A DNA stretch of 64,000 nucleotides, taken from NCBI RefSeq assembly GCF_008365405.1, contig NZ_QOKV01000017.1:1-64000 (forward strand). Direction: 5' to 3'. Positions 25,738 to 34,472 of the stretch are shown here, piece after piece. The translations under genes were made by a program, and so were the position numbers. The notes below the pieces were generated by a model, which was not told where the DNA came from, did no database searches, and saw nothing but the letters and a program-made list of their open reading frames with translations. The first letter of the stretch is position 1; each line of letters starts with the position of its first letter. The stretch is from Azospirillum brasilense (GTDB lineage Bacteria; Pseudomonadota; Alphaproteobacteria; Azospirillales; Azospirillaceae).

Positions 25738-26874
25738 ATGAGAAACGTGGTACTGGGTGGCCTGCTGTTGACCGGCATCGCCGCGTCGGTTCCGGCGCAG
25801 GCACAGGACACGGTCAGGATCGGGCTGGTCCAGCCGCTGACCGGATCGGTCGCCTACAACGGCAAGTCCGTGGTGGAAGGCGCCCGGCTCGCCGTCGAGG
25901 AGATGAACGCCGCCGGAGGCGTCCTCGGCAAGAAGATCGAACTGATCGTCGAGGACGGCCAGTGCACCCCGGCCAACTCGGTCAACGCCGTCGAGAAGCT
26001 GGTGCAGAAGGACAAGGTCGTCACGCTGGTCGGCGCCTTCTGCAGCTCCGCCACCGCGGCGATCATGCCGGTGGCCCAAAAATACAAGCTGCCGCTGATC
26101 ACCGGCGTGTCGTCGAAGGCCAGCCTGACGGAGCAGGGCAACCCCTACTTCTTCCGCGCCGCCGAGACGGACGCGCTGATGGCGGAGGCCTTCGCCAAGA
26201 TTCTCGCCAACGACCTGAAGCTGACCAAGGTCGCCTACATCGGCGTCAACGACGACTGGGGCCGCGGCGGGGTTGAGGAATTCTCCCGCGACCTGACGGC
26301 GCTGGGCGTCAAGACGGTGCTGACCGAGTATTTCGACCACGGCGCCACCGACTTCTTCACGCTGCTGACCAAGCTGCGCGCCGCCAAGCCGGACGGCGTG
26401 TTCGTCGCCGCGGAGACTCAGGACGGCTCCATCCTGGTCAAGCAGATCCGCGAGATGGGGCTGAACACCAAGGTGTTCGGCGTCGGCTCCTGGGCCACCG
26501 CCGACTTCATCAACCTCACCGGCGAGGCCGCGGAGGGCATCCACGCCGCCGTCCCCTACGCCTCCAGCATGGACACCCCGCGCAACCAGACCTTCGTCCA
26601 GAAGTACCAGACGAAGTACGGCATCAAGCCGGGCAAGTACGGCGCCGCCGGCTACAACGCCCTGAACATTGCCGGGCAGGCCATCGCGCGGGCCGGCGGC
26701 ACCGACGCCGAGGCCATCCGGGCGTCGCTCGCCAAGACCAGCTACGAGGCGCCGAACGGCGTCTACAAGTTCACCGACAAGGGCCAGGCCTACGGCTTCG
26801 ACGCGGTGCTGGTGCGGATCGAAAAGGGCGAACCGAAGGTGATCGCCTCCACCCCGGTGGACGCGCCGCACTGA
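25738..26874 (+). CDS. ABC transporter substrate-binding protein of the nic locus
   Basis: The 378-residue exported protein has signal peptide MRNVVLGGLLLTGIAASVPAQA, then QDTVRIGLVQPLTGSVAYNGKS. The type I binding fold follows with NAAGGVLGKKIELIVEDGQC. A GGAGGGAG site precedes the ATG. The four following genes give a full LivHMGF set, and the nic enzymes follow them. Its likely ligand is a pyridine carboxylate such as nicotinate or 6-hydroxynicotinate, inferred from the neighbours alone. Confidence 0.95.
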   Translation: MRNVVLGGLLLTGIAASVPAQAQDTVRIGLVQPLTGSVAYNGKSVVEGARLAVEEMNAAGGVLGKKIELIVEDGQCTPANSVNAVEKLVQKDKVVTLVGAFCSSATAAIMPVAQKYKLPLITGVSSKASLTEQGNPYFFRAAETDALMAEAFAKILANDLKLTKVAYIGVNDDWGRGGVEEFSRDLTALGVKTVLTEYFDHGATDFFTLLTKLRAAKPDGVFVAAETQDGSILVKQIREMGLNTKVFGVGSWATADFINLTGEAAEGIHAAVPYASSMDTPRNQTFVQKYQTKYGIKPGKYGAAGYNALNIAGQAIARAGGTDAEAIRASLAKTSYEAPNGVYKFTDKGQAYGFDAVLVRIEKGEPKVIASTPVDAPH

Positions 26875-26972
26875 CCGGCGGACGCGCCGCGGGGATGCCA
26901 TGACGGCACCGTTCCCGCGGCGCGCACCGATCCAACGCACGGTTTGTGCGTGCCTGCTTTTGCGAGAACGTC

Positions 26973-27845
26973 ATGGATCTCTTTCCGCAGTTCCTGGCCA
27001 ACGGGCTGGTGATGGGCGTGTTCTACGCGCTCTCCGCCCTCGGCCTGACGCTGATCTTCGGCCTGATGCGCGTGGTCAACTTCGCCCACGGCGAGTTCTA
27101 CATGCTGGGCGGGGTCAGCGGCTGGTTCGTCACCAATCACCTGGGCCTCGACTTCTTCAGCGGCCTGATCGTGGTCGCCGCCTTCATGGCCGCCGTCGGC
27201 TGGCTGGTCGACCGCTTCCTGATCGAGCGGGTGCGCGGCCAGGGCGAGGAGCCGGGCATCCTGCTGACCATCGGCCTGTCGATCTTCCTGGTCAACGGCA
27301 CGCTCCTGCTGGTCGGCCCGGCACCGATGAAGGTGGCCGGCGCGGTGGCCGAAGGGCCGCTGTTCTTCGGCCCGATCGCGGTGACCAAGCTGCGCCTGCT
27401 CGCCGTGGCGGTGGGCATCGCGCTGATCGTCGGCGCCCATCTGCTGATCCGCCGGACCCGGCTGGGGGCGGCGATGCGCGCCACTTTCCAGGACCCGATG
27501 GCCGCCAGCCTCGCCGGCATCCGCACCGGCCACGTCTACGCCGCCACCTTCGCGCTGGGCTGCACGCTGGCCGCGCTGTCGGGGATGCTGCTGGCCTCCA
27601 TCTACTCCGCCCAGGCGTCGGTCGGCGGCCTCATCAGCCTGAAGAGCTTCGTCGTGGTGATCCTCGGCGGCATGGGCAGCTTCGCCGGGGCCATCGCCGG
27701 GGGCCTGCTGCTGGGCGTCGCCGAGGCGATGTGGGGCGGCTACGTCTCCATGGGCATGGTGGACGTGATCGGCTTCGTCCTGGTCATCCTGATCCTGCTG
27801 TTCCGGCCCCAGGGCCTGTTCTCGATCCGCACGGAAAGGGCCTGA
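26973..27845 (+). CDS. ABC transporter permease, LivH type (nic locus)
   Basis: The 290-residue membrane protein (ATG at 26973) has the LivH opening LVMGVFYALSALGLTLIFGLMRVVNFAHGEFYML, the loop RTRLGAAMRATFQDPMAASLAG and GGMGSFAGAIAGG. Upstream in-frame codons lack a ribosome site; GAGA sits close before this ATG. It is followed after one base by the LivM-type gene. Confidence 0.95.
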   Translation: MDLFPQFLANGLVMGVFYALSALGLTLIFGLMRVVNFAHGEFYMLGGVSGWFVTNHLGLDFFSGLIVVAAFMAAVGWLVDRFLIERVRGQGEEPGILLTIGLSIFLVNGTLLLVGPAPMKVAGAVAEGPLFFGPIAVTKLRLLAVAVGIALIVGAHLLIRRTRLGAAMRATFQDPMAASLAGIRTGHVYAATFALGCTLAALSGMLLASIYSAQASVGGLISLKSFVVVILGGMGSFAGAIAGGLLLGVAEAMWGGYVSMGMVDVIGFVLVILILLFRPQGLFSIRTERA

Positions 27846-27846
27846 C

Positions 27847-28818
27847 ATGACCCTGGAACGCAACATCCTGCTGGCCTTCCTGGCGGGGGCGGCGCTTCTG
27901 CCCTTCGCGGTGACCGACCAGTACATCCTGCACCTCGCCATCATGGCGCTGTTCTACGCGGTGCTGGCGAGCAGCCTCAATCTGGTGGTCGGCTATGTCG
28001 GCGAGTTCTCGCTCGGCCACACCGCCTTCCTCGGCACCGGCGCCTACACGGCGGCGCTGCTGTCCACCCAGGCGGGGATGCCGATGTGGGTGACGATCCC
28101 GCTGGCCGGGCTGGTCTCCGCCGTTTTCGGCTTCGCCATCGGGGCGATCACGCTGCGCCTGCAAGGCCCCTACTTCGTCATCGTCACCCTGTCCTTCGCC
28201 GAGGTGCTGCGCATCGTCGCCAACAACTGGATCGCGGTGACCAACGGCCCGATGGGTCTCGCCGGCGTCGGCCAGAACCTCTTCGGGGACGTGGCCGTCA
28301 CCGACAAGGCGGGCTTCTTCCTGATCGTGCTGGGCATCGCCGCGGTGGCGCTCTACCTCTCCTACCGCTTCGTCTATTCCAACGCCGGCCGGGCGGCGGT
28401 GGCGGTGCGCGAGAACCGCTACGTCGCGCAGTCCATCGGCGTCGATCCCTTCGGCACGGCCATGCAGGCCTTCGTGCTGGGCGCCTTCCTGGCCGGCTTG
28501 GCCGGAGGCTTCTACGCCCACTACATCTCCTTCGTCGGGCCGGAGGTGTTCCGCTTCGCCTTCATGGCGACGATGATCATCATGGTGCTTCTGGGCGGCA
28601 AGGGCACGCTGATCGGCCCGCTGGCCGGCGCGGTGATCGTGACGGTGCTGGAGGAATATCTGCGCGAGGTGCAGGAACTCCGCCTCACCCTGTTCGGGCT
28701 GATCGTCATGGCCATCGTCCTGTTCCTGCCCAACGGCCTGATGGGCTTCATCGCCCTGCGCCGCGAGCAGCAGGCCGCCAAGCCGACCCTCAACGCCGCG
28801 AAGGAGCGCACCGTATGA
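27847..28818 (+). CDS. ABC transporter permease, LivM type (nic locus)
   Basis: The 323-residue inner-membrane protein shows the LivM signature GYVGEFSLGHTAFLGTGAY, the cytoplasmic loop VRENRYVAQSIGVDPF and GGKGTLIGPLAGA. It forms the translocation path with the LivH-type protein. Its stop overlaps the LivG-type start (ATGA). Confidence 0.95.
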   Translation: MTLERNILLAFLAGAALLPFAVTDQYILHLAIMALFYAVLASSLNLVVGYVGEFSLGHTAFLGTGAYTAALLSTQAGMPMWVTIPLAGLVSAVFGFAIGAITLRLQGPYFVIVTLSFAEVLRIVANNWIAVTNGPMGLAGVGQNLFGDVAVTDKAGFFLIVLGIAAVALYLSYRFVYSNAGRAAVAVRENRYVAQSIGVDPFGTAMQAFVLGAFLAGLAGGFYAHYISFVGPEVFRFAFMATMIIMVLLGGKGTLIGPLAGAVIVTVLEEYLREVQELRLTLFGLIVMAIVLFLPNGLMGFIALRREQQAAKPTLNAAKERTV

Positions 28819-29615
28819 CGGCGACCACCGAGCCGACCGCGAACCGGCAGCCGCTGCTGCGCGCCGACGACCTGACCATGACCTTCGGCGGCATCACGGC
28901 GGTGAAGGACTTCAGCTTTCACATCGAGCCCGGCGAGATCGTCGGCCTGATCGGCCCCAACGGCGCCGGCAAGACGACCTGCTTCAACATGCTGACCGGC
29001 TTCTACGCGCCGAGCAACGGGCGGGTGCGCTTCAAGGGGCAGGACATCACCAACCGCAAGCCCCACGCCATCGCCCGGCTCGGCCTCGTCCGCAGCTTCC
29101 AGAAGACCAACGTCATGAAGCGGCTGACGGTCTTCGAGAATGTGCTGACCGGCCATTACATGGCGAGCCGGCAATCCCTCCTCGCCACCTTCTTCCCCGG
29201 CGAGGCGGTGCGCCGCGCCGAGCGGGAAGCGCGGGAGAGCGCCGCCGCCATCGTCGAGACGATGGGTCTGGCCCAGCGCATGAACGCCCCGGCGCATCTG
29301 CTGTCCTGCGGCGAGCTGCGTTTGCTGGAGGTCGCGGTGGCGCTGGCCGCCAAGCCCAGCCTGCTGATGCTCGACGAACCCGCCGCCGGGCTGAACAGCC
29401 ACGAGGCCGGAACCTTCGGCGCCGTGCTGAAGACGCTGATCGGGCGCAGCATCGACGCGCTGCTGATCGTGGAGCACAACATGGATCTGGTCATGTCGGT
29501 GTCCGACCGGATCGTCGTCCTCAACTTCGGCCGCAAGCTGGCCGAGGGCCGGCCGGCCGAGATCATTGAGAACCGGCAGGTCGCCGAAGCCTATCTCGGA
29601 AAGGCCGCCGCATGA
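28815..29615 (+). CDS. ABC transporter ATP-binding protein, LivG type (nic locus)
   Basis: The 266-residue ATPase has Walker A GPNGAGKTT, an unusual signature LLSCGELRL (Cys-Gly-Glu in place of the common SGGE or YGE), Walker B LLMLDEPAAGLNS and H-loop LIVEHNMDL. Its ATG at 28815 overlaps the LivM-type stop and its stop overlaps the LivF-type start. The LivG-type tail is AEGRPAEIIENRQVAEAYLG. Confidence 0.95.
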   Translation: MTATTEPTANRQPLLRADDLTMTFGGITAVKDFSFHIEPGEIVGLIGPNGAGKTTCFNMLTGFYAPSNGRVRFKGQDITNRKPHAIARLGLVRSFQKTNVMKRLTVFENVLTGHYMASRQSLLATFFPGEAVRRAEREARESAAAIVETMGLAQRMNAPAHLLSCGELRLLEVAVALAAKPSLLMLDEPAAGLNSHEAGTFGAVLKTLIGRSIDALLIVEHNMDLVMSVSDRIVVLNFGRKLAEGRPAEIIENRQVAEAYLGKAAA

Positions 29616-30376
29616 CGCTGCTCTCCGAATCCCCCTCGCCCTCGGCCATCGCGCAGGCCGTCGACGCGCCGGTCCTCGCCGTGGACGGCTTGCACGTCGC
29701 CTACGGCTCCACCGCCGCGCTGCACGGCGTGTCGCTGGACGTGCGGGCCGGCGAGACGGTCGCCCTGATCGGCGCCAACGGTGCGGGCAAGAGCACCATC
29801 CTGCGGGCCATCTCCGGTCTGCTGAAGGCGCGCTCCGGCACCATCGTCTGGAACGGCAAGCCGATCGCCAACCTGCCCGCCGACCGCATCGTCGCCGCCG
29901 GCATCGCCCACTGCCCGGAGGAACGGCACGTCTGGCCGAACATGACGGTGCAGGAGAACATCGCGCTCGGCGCCTATCTCTGCCGCTCGCGCGAGGAGGT
30001 GCAGCGGCGCATCGGCATGGCCTTCCACCGCTTCCCCCGCCTGCGCGAGCGGTCGCGCCAGATGGCCGGGACGCTCAGCGGCGGCGAACAGCAGATGCTC
30101 GCCATCGCCCGCGCGCTGATGTCGGAGCCGCGGCTGCTCATGCTGGACGAGCCCAGCCTCGGCCTCAGCCCGAAGATGGCCGACGAGGTCTTCGACGTGG
30201 TGCGCTCCGTCAACGGCCACGGCGTCACCGTGCTTCTGGTCGAGCAGAACATCCACAACGCGCTGGGCGTCGCCAGCCGCGCCTATGTGGTCAAGACGGG
30301 CCGCATCACCGCCAGCCGCCCCTCGGCGGAGCTGCGCGGCGATCCCGACCTGCTGCGCGCCTATCTGGGCGGCTGA
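29612..30376 (+). CDS. ABC transporter ATP-binding protein, LivF type (nic locus)
   Basis: The 254-residue ATPase has Walker A GANGAGKST, signature LSGGEQQM, Walker B LLMLDEPSLGLSP and the LivF-type end AELRGDPDLLRAYLGG. It completes the importer. A 7-base-arm hairpin (ACACGGC, GAAAG, GCCGTGT) lies at 30384-30402, without a T-tract, between it and nicC. Confidence 0.95.
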   Translation: MTLLSESPSPSAIAQAVDAPVLAVDGLHVAYGSTAALHGVSLDVRAGETVALIGANGAGKSTILRAISGLLKARSGTIVWNGKPIANLPADRIVAAGIAHCPEERHVWPNMTVQENIALGAYLCRSREEVQRRIGMAFHRFPRLRERSRQMAGTLSGGEQQMLAIARALMSEPRLLMLDEPSLGLSPKMADEVFDVVRSVNGHGVTVLLVEQNIHNALGVASRAYVVKTGRITASRPSAELRGDPDLLRAYLGG

Positions 30377-30405
30377 GGCCGCCACACGGCGAAAGGCCGT
30401 GTCAC

Positions 30406-30434
30406 GAATAATTAAACGAACGACCGAACAATTC
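30406..30434. promoter_or_regulatory. Candidate operator upstream of nicC
   Basis: The stretch contains GAATAATTAA, shared with the site at 25575, and ATTAAACGAACGA, which differs by one base from the arm and centre of the perfect palindrome at 25045-25064. It lies about 30 bases before the nicC start. Confidence 0.5.
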
Positions 30435-30461
30435 TCGGTCGCCGTCCTTCAGGAGGCAAGA

Positions 30462-31685
30462 GTGCGAACCAACATGCGAATTGGCATCGTCGGCGGCGGC
30501 ATCGGCGGCGTCGCGCTGGCCGGCAGCCTGCTCCAGCGCGGCTTCGAGGTCCGCCTGTTCGAGCGGGCGCCGGGCTTCGGCGAGATCGGCGCTGGCATCC
30601 AGATGACGCCGAACGCGGTGAAGGTCATCAAGTCGCTGGGTCTGCTCGACAAGATGCTGGCCGCCGGCTTCCTGCCGCAATCGCTGGTCGGGCGCAATTG
30701 GCGCAGCGGGCGGGAGAGCTTCCGCACGCCGCTGATCGAGACCTGCCCGGTGCTCTACGACGCGCCCTTCATCCACATCCACCGCGCCGACCTGCACGCC
30801 ATCCTGGCCTCGCTGGTCCCGGAGAGCGTCGCCAGTTTTGGGGTGGGCTGCACCGGCGTGCGCCAGGACAAGAGCACGGCGGTCGCCAGCTTCAGCGACG
30901 GCAGCGAGTTCGAGGCCGACCTGATCGTCGGCGCCGACGGCGTGCGCTCCGTCGTGCGCTCCGCCCTGTTCGGGCCGGAGGCGCCGCGCTTCACCGGGCA
31001 TATGTGCTACCGCGCCGTGGTGCCGACCGGCGGCGTGGTGGATTACGTCAGCCCCGACGCCTCCTTCTGGTTCGGGCCGCACAGCCACGTCGTGACCTAC
31101 TACGTGCACGGCGGCAAGGCCGTGAACATCGTGGCGGTCGCCGAAACCAAGGAGTGGGTCGAGGAGTCCTGGAACGCCCCCAGCAGCAAGGAGGAGATGC
31201 TCGGCGCCTTCCGCGGCTGGCACCGCAATGTGGAGACGCTCTTCAGCAAGGTGGATCAGGTCTACAAATGGGGCCTGTTCGACCGCGACCCGATGACGAG
31301 CTGGTCGAAGGGCCGCATCACGCTGATGGGTGACGCCGCTCACCCCATGCTGCCCTTCCTCTCGCAGGGGGCGGCGATGGCGATCGAGGACGCCCATGTG
31401 CTGGCCGAATCCCTGAAGGGGCACGGCGGCGACGTGGCCTCGGCGCTGCGCGACTACGAGGCGGAGCGGCTTCCCCGCACCAGCCGCGTCCAGTTGGAGG
31501 CGCGGGAGCGCGGGCGGACCTACCACCTGCCCTCTCCGCTGGCCCAGGCGAAGCGCGACTTCATGTACTGGCTGCGCGGACTCTTCAACCCGCAGGCCAC
31601 CGGCATCCAGGCCAACTGGGTCTACCAGTACGACGCCCGCGCCTTCCGCCCGAACCTCTCCGACAAGCCGCGCCTCGTGGCGTGA
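30462..31685 (+). CDS. nicC: 6-hydroxynicotinate 3-monooxygenase-like FAD monooxygenase
   Basis: The protein has 407 residues from a GTG at 30462, five bases after AGGAGG; the ATG at 30474 is too far from that site. It is a group A flavin monooxygenase: GIVGGGIGGVALAG (FAD Rossmann loop), GADGVRS (the DG motif) and GDAAHPMLPFLSQGAAMAIEDA (FAD ribityl and pyrophosphate site). NicC decarboxylates and hydroxylates 6-hydroxynicotinate to 2,5-dihydroxypyridine using NADH and O2. The call rests on family fit plus the four following nic genes. Alone it would read only as salicylate-hydroxylase-like. Confidence 0.85.
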   Translation: MRTNMRIGIVGGGIGGVALAGSLLQRGFEVRLFERAPGFGEIGAGIQMTPNAVKVIKSLGLLDKMLAAGFLPQSLVGRNWRSGRESFRTPLIETCPVLYDAPFIHIHRADLHAILASLVPESVASFGVGCTGVRQDKSTAVASFSDGSEFEADLIVGADGVRSVVRSALFGPEAPRFTGHMCYRAVVPTGGVVDYVSPDASFWFGPHSHVVTYYVHGGKAVNIVAVAETKEWVEESWNAPSSKEEMLGAFRGWHRNVETLFSKVDQVYKWGLFDRDPMTSWSKGRITLMGDAAHPMLPFLSQGAAMAIEDAHVLAESLKGHGGDVASALRDYEAERLPRTSRVQLEARERGRTYHLPSPLAQAKRDFMYWLRGLFNPQATGIQANWVYQYDARAFRPNLSDKPRLVA

Positions 31686-31688
31686 AGC

Positions 31689-31791
31689 CCCCTCCCTAAC
31701 CCTCCCCCTCTTCGAGGTGGAGGGGACTGCCGCCGCTTCGCAGAAGGCACCCTCTCCCGCGAGAGCGGGGGAGGGTCGGGGTGGGGGCCAG
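31689..31791. repeat. Palindromic intergenic repeat, copy R5 (inverted relative to R4)
   Basis: The 43-base core at 31714-31756 is the exact reverse complement of 24597-24639. GC-rich CCCTCCCC / GGGGAGGG arms surround it. It separates nicC from nicE. Confidence 0.85.
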
Positions 31792-31820
31792 CCGCCACAA
31801 GACATCTCCAAGGACCGACC

Positions 31821-32576
31821 ATGACCAACAAGACCTATCGCATCGGCCAGATCGTCCCCAGCTCCAACACGACCATGGAGACGGAAATCCCGGCGATGCT
31901 GACCGCCCACGCGCTGGCGCACGGCACCCGCTTCACCTTCCATTCCAGCCGCATGCGCATGAAGACGGTGAAGAAGGAAGAACTCGCCGCCATGGACGCC
32001 GAGTCCGACCGCTGCGCGCTGGAGCTGTCGGACGCCCGCGTCGACGTGCTGGGATACGCCTGCCTCGTCGCCATCATGAGCATGGGCAAGGGCTACCATC
32101 GCGTCTCGCAGGAGCGGCTGCACGGGCGCACCGTGGAGAATGGCGGGGCCGCCCCGGTCATCACCAGCGCGGGCGCGCTCGTCGACGGGCTGCACGTGCT
32201 GGGCGCCAAGCGCATCGCCCTGGTCGCCCCCTACATGAAGCCGCTGGCCCAACTCGTCGTCGATTACATCGAGCATGAGGGCGTGCAGGTCGTCGATTGG
32301 CGCGCGCTGGAGATCCCCGACAACCTGGAGGTCGGGCGCCACGACCCGTCCCGCCTGCCGGGGATCGTCGCCGGCCTGGACACCGCCGGGGTGGACGCCG
32401 TCGTCCTGTCGGCCTGCGTCCAGATGCCCTCGCTGCCCGCCATCGCGCAGGTCGAGGCGATGACCGGCAAGCCGGTGCTGAGCGCCGCCGTCGCCACCAC
32501 CTACGCCAAGCTGAAGGCGCTGGGCCTGCCGACGCGCGTTCCGGGGGCCGGCGCCCTGCTCTCCGGCGCCTACTGA
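31821..32576 (+). CDS. nicE: Maleate cis-trans isomerase
   Basis: The 251-residue protein belongs to the Asp/Glu racemase superfamily and turns maleate into fumarate, the last step of the nicotinate pathway. IGQIVPSSNTTMETEIPAML and the SSRMRMK segment are as in characterised NicE. The catalytic cysteines are Cys81 in LGYACLVA and Cys199 in LSACVQMPS. It ends PGAGALLSGAY as expected. AAGGA precedes the ATG. In Pseudomonas nicE is last in the operon; here it directly follows nicC. Confidence 0.96.
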   Translation: MTNKTYRIGQIVPSSNTTMETEIPAMLTAHALAHGTRFTFHSSRMRMKTVKKEELAAMDAESDRCALELSDARVDVLGYACLVAIMSMGKGYHRVSQERLHGRTVENGGAAPVITSAGALVDGLHVLGAKRIALVAPYMKPLAQLVVDYIEHEGVQVVDWRALEIPDNLEVGRHDPSRLPGIVAGLDTAGVDAVVLSACVQMPSLPAIAQVEAMTGKPVLSAAVATTYAKLKALGLPTRVPGAGALLSGAY

Positions 32577-32588
32577 CGGGGGGATGCC

Positions 32589-33398
32589 ATGACCAGCAGC
32601 ACCTACCGCTACGGCGCGAACATCCGCGCCAACGGCATCCGCCAGCATTACCTGCGTTACGGCGGCCAGGGGCGTCCCGTCGTCATCGTACCGGGCATCA
32701 CCAGCCCCGCCGTCACCTGGGGCTTCGTGGCGGAGCGCTTCGGGCGCAACTTCGACACCTACGTGCTCGATGTGCGCGGGCGCGGCCTGTCGGAGGCGTC
32801 GGAGGCGCTCGACTACGGACTGGACGCCATGGCGGCCGACGTGACGGCCTTCGCCGAGGCGCTGGGCCTGCGCGACTACGCGCTGGTCGGCCATTCCATG
32901 GGCGCCCGCATCGGCCTGCGCGCGGTCAGCCGCCATGGCGCCGCTCCGGCGCGGCTGGTCATGGTCGATCCGCCGGTCTCCGGGCCGGGCCGCCGCCCCT
33001 ACCCCGCGCAGCTGCCCTGGTACGTGGATTCGATCCGCCTGATGCGCGAGGGCGCCGACCTGGAGGCGATGCGGCCCTTCTGCCCGACCTGGACGGAGGA
33101 GCAGCTCCGCCTGCGCGCCGAATGGCTGCACACCTGCGACGAGCGGGCCATCGTCACCGCCTTCAACGACTTCCAGACCGACGACATCCACGCGGACTTC
33201 CCGCGCATCCCCTGCCCGGCCCTGCTGATCGCCGCCGGGCGCGGCGACGTGATCCGGCCGGAGGAGGAGGCGGAAATCCGCAAGCTCCAGCCCGAGCTGG
33301 CCGTCACCCGCGTCGAGGGGGCCGGCCACATGATCCCGTGGGACGACCAAGAGGGCTTCTACCGCGCCTTCGGCACGTTCCTCGGCACCGCCGTCTGA
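32589..33398 (+). CDS. nicD: N-formylmaleamate deformylase (alpha/beta hydrolase)
   Basis: The 269-residue alpha/beta hydrolase has nucleophile Ser103 in VGHSMGAR, acid Asp127 in VMVDPP and His247 in GAGHMIPWDD. The spacing matches what is known for NicD (101/125/245) with a constant two-residue shift. It removes formate from N-formylmaleamate, the ring-cleavage product. It lies 12 bases after nicE and 27 before nicX. Confidence 0.94.
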   Translation: MTSSTYRYGANIRANGIRQHYLRYGGQGRPVVIVPGITSPAVTWGFVAERFGRNFDTYVLDVRGRGLSEASEALDYGLDAMAADVTAFAEALGLRDYALVGHSMGARIGLRAVSRHGAAPARLVMVDPPVSGPGRRPYPAQLPWYVDSIRLMREGADLEAMRPFCPTWTEEQLRLRAEWLHTCDERAIVTAFNDFQTDDIHADFPRIPCPALLIAAGRGDVIRPEEEAEIRKLQPELAVTRVEGAGHMIPWDDQEGFYRAFGTFLGTAV

Positions 33399-33425
33399 CC
33401 GCCCATCCGGAAAGGGACACGCATC

Positions 33426-34472
33426 ATGCCCGTCAGTGACGCCGATATGGTCCGCGCCTGGACCCATGTTCTGACCCTGTCGAAGCTGAAGCCGCAGGAG
33501 GTGGTCACCGTCCTGACCAGCGACGGCACCCACCCGCAGACCCTGCGCACCGCCCTGATCGCCGCCTCCACCCTGGGCGCGCGGGTCAACCGGCTGGACC
33601 TGCCGCCGGTCAACGCGGAGCACGCCCACAGCCGCGACAGCCTCGCTTATCTCGGCACCACCCCGCTGACCGGCAACCGCGCCGCCATGGCCGCGCTGAA
33701 GGAAAGCGATCTGGTGCTGGACCTGATGACCCTGCTCTTCTCGCCGGAGCAGATGGAGATTTTGGAGAGCGGCACGAAGATCCTGCTCGCCGTCGAACCG
33801 CCGGAGGTGCTGGTCCGCCTGCTGCCCAGCCTGGAGGACAAGGCGACCGTGGGCGAGGCGACGGCGCTGCTGAAGGCGGCGAAGGAGATGCACGTCACCT
33901 CGCGGGCGGGCACCGACCTGCGCCTGCCCATCGGCGAGTTCCCCACGGTGCAGGAATACGGCTTCGTCGACGAGCCGGGGCGCTGGGACCATTGGCCGAG
34001 CGGCTTCGGCTTCACCTTCCCCAACGAGGGGCAGGCGAGCGGGCGGATCGTCCTCGACAAGGGCGACATCCTCCTGCCGATGAAGTCCTACCTGACCTCG
34101 CAGATCGAGATGACGGTGGAGAAGGGCTACGTCACCGCCATCACCGGCGGTTTGGACGCCGATCTGCTGAACGACTACATGGACGCCTTCGCCGACCCGG
34201 AGGCCTACGCCATCTCCCACATCGGCTGGGGCACGCAGAGGCGGGCGCGCTGGTCGACGCTCGGCCTCTACGACCGGGAGCAGACGCTGGGCATGGACGC
34301 GCGGGCCTTCGCCGGGAACTTCCTCTTCTCGCTCGGCCCCAACAACGAGGCGGGCGGGTCGCGCACCACCGCCTGCCACATCGACATCCCCATGCGGAAC
34401 TGCACCGTCCGGCTGGACGGGCGCGAGGTCGTCCGCGAAGGCAAGCTGCTGGCCGGAAAGGAACTCGCATGA
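33426..34472 (+). CDS. nicX: 2,5-dihydroxypyridine 5,6-dioxygenase
   Basis: The 348-residue protein belongs to the NicX family, Fe(II) extradiol-type dioxygenases that resemble M29 aminopeptidases. His265 (AISHIGWG), His318 and Asp320 (ACHIDIPMR) occupy exactly the positions I recall as iron ligands in the Pseudomonas putida enzyme. It opens 2,5-dihydroxypyridine to N-formylmaleamate with O2. The stop overlaps the nicF start (ATGA), so the two are translationally coupled. Confidence 0.97.
   Translation: MPVSDADMVRAWTHVLTLSKLKPQEVVTVLTSDGTHPQTLRTALIAASTLGARVNRLDLPPVNAEHAHSRDSLAYLGTTPLTGNRAAMAALKESDLVLDLMTLLFSPEQMEILESGTKILLAVEPPEVLVRLLPSLEDKATVGEATALLKAAKEMHVTSRAGTDLRLPIGEFPTVQEYGFVDEPGRWDHWPSGFGFTFPNEGQASGRIVLDKGDILLPMKSYLTSQIEMTVEKGYVTAITGGLDADLLNDYMDAFADPEAYAISHIGWGTQRRARWSTLGLYDREQTLGMDARAFAGNFLFSLGPNNEAGGSRTTACHIDIPMRNCTVRLDGREVVREGKLLAGKELA

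Noticed and set aside
30477..34379. A 1325-codon minus-strand open frame across the nic genes
   Set aside because: It is the GC-driven shadow of nicC, nicE, nicD and nicX, with no recognisable motif, and it even reads through an intergenic repeat.
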